Of a stretch of DNA of 64,000 nucleotides, positions 60,384 to 64,000 are shown piece by piece. Below the pieces are notes generated by a model. It did no database searches. It was not told where the DNA came from and saw only the letters and a program-made list of their open reading frames with translations. The stretch comes from Ferrimonas balearica DSM 9799 (GTDB lineage: Bacteria > Pseudomonadota > Gammaproteobacteria > Enterobacterales > Shewanellaceae): NCBI RefSeq assembly GCF_000148645.1, contig NC_014541.1, positions 1,550,001 through 1,614,000 on the forward strand. Reading direction: 5' to 3'. Position 1 is the stretch's first letter. The number at the start of each line of letters is the position of its first letter. The translations under genes and the position numbers were made by a program.

Positions 60384-63300
60384 TCAGTCGATGTCGAAGG
60401 AGTAGTAGAGGTCGAGAGACTGCTCAGTATTCTCCGCCGCTGCGGACACCGCTTCCAGCCACAGTCTTTGCAGCAGGTAATAGCGCACCGTCAGTTCGTT
60501 GATGCTCTCACCAAACACCCCAACGCCGTACTTGAGGAACAGCCGCTTACCCAGGTAGCCGCTGATGGTGACCTGAGTGTCCTCACCGTCACTCTCGGTA
60601 TCCAGCACCACGTTCTGGAACCCCAGCCCCTCGCCGATGGTGGTGAACACCCCTTCCGTGGTGTTGACGCCAAGGCCCAGGGCGGCGGACGCGAACAGGG
60701 CGCTGCCGCCGTCCGAGCTGTTCAGGCCCTGACCCCGGGTGATGTAGGAGAGGATCTCCTGCTGCTCCATGGCGGGGCTGGAGAACAGCGTCATTTGCGG
60801 CGAGTTGGGGGTGCCGGTCAGGCGCAGCCCAGCGGTGACGTCTTCAGACTCGATGATGCGCACCGCTTCCACATCCAAGTTGGGCAGAGTCGGCGGGCCG
60901 TTAAAGGTGGCCATGCCCCGGCGGATGGTGAGACGTTGGCCAAAGGCGCGGAATACCCCGTCCAGCAGGTTCAGGTCACCGTAGGCCTGCATCGGCTGGC
61001 CCGGCTGTTGGCGCAGGGTCAGTTTACCGCCGACATTGCCGGTCAGGCCGAAGGCGCTGACCTTCAGTTTGTTCTCAATCTCAATGTCCATATTGAGGTC
61101 GAGGTGGCTGCTGACCGGGGAGGCGGTTTCCTCCTGCTGGTCGATGTAGACCACGTCATCGGACACCGCGACCGCCCCTTCCGGCAGGGAGGAGAGGGTA
61201 AAGCTGCCCTCCGGGACTTTCACTGTACCCCGTACCCGAACCCGCTCCGGCGTCAGTTCAAAGCGCATCTGGGGCGAGGCTTCCAGCATCAGCATCGGCG
61301 GGTAGAGGATGGAGAGGCGCTCCCCAATCAGAGCCAGTTCACCCCGAACGCCGTCAGCCCAGTTCAGGGTGCCATTCAGGTCGGCTTTCCCCTGACCCAT
61401 CTGGACGTCACCATCCACCTCCACCTGGCTGCCGGTGAAGATAAGCCGCAGGTCCATGTCTTTCAGCTCGGTGGGGTTTACCACCGCCTTAAACCGCCCC
61501 TGGGTCAGGGCCAGCTCGCCATTCAGTTGCGGTTCCCGCAGGGTGCCGGAGAAGGTCAGGTCTCCCCCCAGGGTGGCCTGGGCGTCGGACAGCGAGGGCA
61601 GCCAGGCCAGGTAGGGTTCAAGTTGCAGCGCCGTGGTGCGCAGGTGACCGGACAGCGCGTAGGGGGCTTCCGGCCCTAGGTTGATCGCCATATCCACGCT
61701 CTTGGCGTCGTCAATCTGGGTCTTGAACTGCAGCGCCAGCCCCTCCTGATTCAGGGTTGCCAGCAGGTCAATCGAGTTCCACTCGATGCGGCTTGGCGGC
61801 AGGCCACCGCCGCGGCGCAGCACCAGGCTGCCGTCGCGGTCGTGCAGTTGCGCTTGCAGGTAGGGCAGTTGTCCCGGTTGCCAGCTGATGTAGGCCTCCC
61901 CTTCGATGCGACTCTTGGGCCGCATCCTCGGCGGCAGGATCTTTTTCAGTGCTTTGCGCACCTGGGCATCGAGACTGAGCGCCACCGCGCCACGGGGGCC
62001 AAGCAGAGCGGGGCCCTTGAGGCAAAGGTCGACACCACTGCCTTGCCAGCAGTGTTCACCCAGGACGATGGCCTGACGCTTCTGGTCGTAGTTGAGCATC
62101 GCAGGCAGGTTGGTTTGCCACTGGCCGTAAGGCGTACCGATGGCGCCATTGAGGACGGCACCTCGCCAGTAGCCGGCTTCCGGGTAGTAGTTCCCTCCCA
62201 GCGCCAGCGCGGCATTGATCTCCCCGGACAGACTGATGTCTAGATCCTGACGCAGCCGGTTACCCAGGCCCCGCACCTGAACCGGCCCCAGGCGGGTGCC
62301 AGCCAGATGCAGGTCACCGGTATTGAGGTTGAGTTGAGCCTGGTGGTCGCGGCGGGGCCAGTAGGCCAGCACCAGATCGGCGCGGTCGGTCAGGTACTCG
62401 TCATATCCGGGTTTGCGCGAGCTCAGCACCAGATCCAGCTTGGGGTCGCCCACCGGGCCGGTCAGCTGCAGCGTGGCCTTGGCATCGCCGGACAGTTCCG
62501 GCAGCCAGCTCGCCAGCGAGTCGGCGCGCAGGGTGCCATTCAGTGCCCATTCACCATCGACGATGGCGCCATTGAGCTTCAGGGTGGTTTGGTTGATGGT
62601 CAGATCGAGTTGGTCGGCATCCCCCTGCCAGTCGCTGTTGAGCGCCAGCCCGCCCTGCAGCCGCAGCGGATAATCCCACAGCATGCCGGTCAGGTCGGCA
62701 TTGTCGATGTCGATGGCCCAGCGATCCGGTTGGTCCTCAATGGCCTGGTAGTAGCCCTGGGTGCTGGCTTTGCCATCCAGTTGCAGGGTCAGGTCCGGGT
62801 GGAGGTTGGACAGATCGAGATCGTCAGCGGTGATGCTGGCCTGCCAATCAAGCTGCTCGCCGTAGTTGAGGTGGCCCTGGAAACTGGCCTGGCCCAGATC
62901 ACCGTCCACCTGCGCCTGCTGGACGGTCAGGGTGCCGGGGTGGTGTTCCACCGCGACCTGTACTTCGCCACTGGTGTAGCCAGCGGCACTCAGTTGGCCC
63001 TGAAGTTCAGCCCGTTGCTGATTCAGGTCGCCACTGGCGGTCAGACGGACGTTTTCCCCCTGATATTCCGCGTCACCCTGCAGTGGCCAGCGCAGCTGAC
63101 TGGCATTGAGGCTGAGCTGGAACGGCATCGAGGGCAGGCCCAATTCAATCTGGCCCTTGACATTGCCGGTCAGCGCCCCCTCGGTGTCGAGGGTGAAGCG
63201 CAGGTCGGTCAGTCGCTGCTCGGCGGTGGCGTGAACCTGATGGCCTGCCAGCTCCGGCAGCCAGAGCAGTTCGCCCATTTCGCCTTCCACTTCGGCATCG

Positions 63301-64000
63301 ATGCCATAGCCATCTTCGAAATCCATCCAGACCCGCCCGGTCAGCGAGGCCCAGTTATGGCGCACTTCGATATGGGGCAGGCTCAATACAGTGTGTTGCC
63401 AGCTACCAAGGAAGCTCAGGTGCTCGACCCGGTGATCCATCCAGCCCACCTGTACCCGGGCGTCCCGGGCCAGGGCCTGCTGCACGTCGATGGCAAAGGG
63501 CAGGTCAACCTCGGGCAGGTGTGCCATGGCCCAGCGTTCCAGTTCGTCACCGGTGGGGGCGGGCTGTACCGCCGGTTCGGCGTCGCCCTCATCGTCATCG
63601 CCCAGCGGGATGTTGATGTCGGCGCCGTCCAACTGCAGGCGCTCCACCGCAATGCGGGTACTGGCCACTTCGGCGGCGGCCCGCAGACGCACCGCCTTGT
63701 AGGTCATGTCGTTGACCCGGACATCAATATTGCGCAGGTCCAGGTTGTCACCAAGAATGCTGAAGGGCAGGCCCATGCCGGTGTAGCCATCGGGGCCGGG
63801 CTGTCGGGGTGGGGCGGGCGGTGCTTCCGGTTCGTCGCTGCCGCCGGCACCGATCTGGTCCGTGTCGATGGCCACACGGACCCCATCGATATCGAGGCCA
63901 TCGACGCAGATCTGTTTGTTGAGCAGGCAACCCAGCCGCCACTGGCCATCAAGGTGGTCAACCTCGACGTCGATGCCGGACATGGTAAAGCGCACGTCGC
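60384..64000 (-). CDS. tamB: Translocation and assembly module inner-membrane component TamB, 5'-truncated by the window
   Basis: About 1205 residues of a giant AsmA-like protein that bridges inner and outer membranes, working with TamA in outer-membrane protein assembly and phospholipid transport. The visible part is almost all beta-strand with repeated amphipathic patterns. It ends with the conserved TamB/DUF490 region: GNVGGKLTLRQQPGQPMQAYG, split here as GNVGGKLTLRQQ and MQAYGDLNLLDG, then QEILSYITRGQGL, ISGYLGKRLFLKYGVGVFG and the final LYYSFDID. The frame is open to the window edge; a GTG at 63995 is internal. About 30-60 N-terminal residues, including the membrane anchor, are missing. 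tamA is expected upstream, outside the window. Confidence 0.93.
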   Translation of the reverse strand, partial: DVRFTMSGIDVEVDHLDGQWRLGCLLNKQICVDGLDIDGVRVAIDTDQIGAGGSDEPEAPPAPPRQPGPDGYTGMGLPFSILGDNLDLRNIDVRVNDMTYKAVRLRAAAEVASTRIAVERLQLDGADINIPLGDDDEGDAEPAVQPAPTGDELERWAMAHLPEVDLPFAIDVQQALARDARVQVGWMDHRVEHLSFLGSWQHTVLSLPHIEVRHNWASLTGRVWMDFEDGYGIDAEVEGEMGELLWLPELAGHQVHATAEQRLTDLRFTLDTEGALTGNVKGQIELGLPSMPFQLSLNASQLRWPLQGDAEYQGENVRLTASGDLNQQRAELQGQLSAAGYTSGEVQVAVEHHPGTLTVQQAQVDGDLGQASFQGHLNYGEQLDWQASITADDLDLSNLHPDLTLQLDGKASTQGYYQAIEDQPDRWAIDIDNADLTGMLWDYPLRLQGGLALNSDWQGDADQLDLTINQTTLKLNGAIVDGEWALNGTLRADSLASWLPELSGDAKATLQLTGPVGDPKLDLVLSSRKPGYDEYLTDRADLVLAYWPRRDHQAQLNLNTGDLHLAGTRLGPVQVRGLGNRLRQDLDISLSGEINAALALGGNYYPEAGYWRGAVLNGAIGTPYGQWQTNLPAMLNYDQKRQAIVLGEHCWQGSGVDLCLKGPALLGPRGAVALSLDAQVRKALKKILPPRMRPKSRIEGEAYISWQPGQLPYLQAQLHDRDGSLVLRRGGGLPPSRIEWNSIDLLATLNQEGLALQFKTQIDDAKSVDMAINLGPEAPYALSGHLRTTALQLEPYLAWLPSLSDAQATLGGDLTFSGTLREPQLNGELALTQGRFKAVVNPTELKDMDLRLIFTGSQVEVDGDVQMGQGKADLNGTLNWADGVRGELALIGERLSILYPPMLMLEASPQMRFELTPERVRVRGTVKVPEGSFTLSSLPEGAVAVSDDVVYIDQQEETASPVSSHLDLNMDIEIENKLKVSAFGLTGNVGGKLTLRQQPGQPMQAYGDLNLLDGVFRAFGQRLTIRRGMATFNGPPTLPNLDVEAVRIIESEDVTAGLRLTGTPNSPQMTLFSSPAMEQQEILSYITRGQGLNSSDGGSALFASAALGLGVNTTEGVFTTIGEGLGFQNVVLDTESDGEDTQVTISGYLGKRLFLKYGVGVFGESINELTVRYYLLQRLWLEAVSAAAENTEQSLDLYYSFDID

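Overview
This 64 kb window reads as chromosomal DNA of a high-GC marine-type gammaproteobacterium. The protein sequences resemble those of the Shewanella/Vibrio/Alteromonadales group. The best guess is a Ferrimonas-like organism, inferred from the two small tetraheme c-type cytochromes, the Vibrio/Shewanella-style TonB2 operon with its DUF3450, TtpC and TPR partners, and E. coli-like proteins throughout. Genes are densely packed, many with 4-bp stop/start overlaps. I see no rRNA, convincing tRNA, insertion sequence, phage or CRISPR array. Naming the genus is inference.

Layout. (1) 1-7.2 kb: the end of bioC and bioD, peptidase E, htpX behind a sigma-32-like promoter, two tetraheme cytochromes, queE and queD, a small lipoprotein, a fused MsrB-MsrA and a low-molecular-weight phosphatase. 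(2) 7.2-20.1 kb: RNase E with a long leader, divergent from rluC and a HAD phosphatase; then maf (yceF) divergent from the conserved yceD-rpmF-plsX-fabH-fabD-fabG-acpP-fabF lipid block. (3) 20.2-27.1 kb: a hydroxyacid dehydrogenase-like enzyme, cdd, sbcB, a YdcH-like protein, a KamA-family radical SAM enzyme, and a RimK-like ligase coupled to maoP. (4) 27.1-38.0 kb: envelope genes. An MltF-like transglycosylase faces a leftward run of rmuC, slt, nfeD, slipin, moxR, DUF58 and a TgpA-like transglutaminase. (5) 38.1-42.7 kb: msrPQ (periplasmic methionine sulfoxide repair), a DUF885 lipoprotein peptidase, a glutamine amidotransferase-like protein and an HU-like protein. (6) 43.0-47.9 kb: a six-gene TonB2 energy-transduction operon with a possible Fur site. 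(7) 47.9-53.5 kb: an L,D-transpeptidase and its YcbK-like neighbour, rplY behind a terminator-like leader, TerB-like, UPF0149, GNAT, zinc-ribbon membrane and MAPEG proteins. (8) 53.5-59.8 kb: a four-gene phosphorelay operon (REC-HD-GYP, hybrid kinase, REC-Hpt, REC-helical repeat). (9) 60.4-64.0 kb: tamB, whose 5' end lies outside the window.

The parts most worth a second look are mainly non-coding. They are a roughly 290-nt structured leader upstream of the HD-GYP phosphorelay operon, two candidate small RNAs with a recognisable promoter and intrinsic terminator (upstream of htpX, and on the minus strand upstream of the TonB2 operon), nearly leaderless promoters at rluC and yceD, and a terminator-like hairpin in front of rplY. 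Among proteins, the phosphorelay with a degenerate receiver and two Hpt domains, the tandem tetraheme cytochromes, and the KamA-like enzyme of unknown substrate stand out. No wholly novel multi-gene defence or mobile system is visible.
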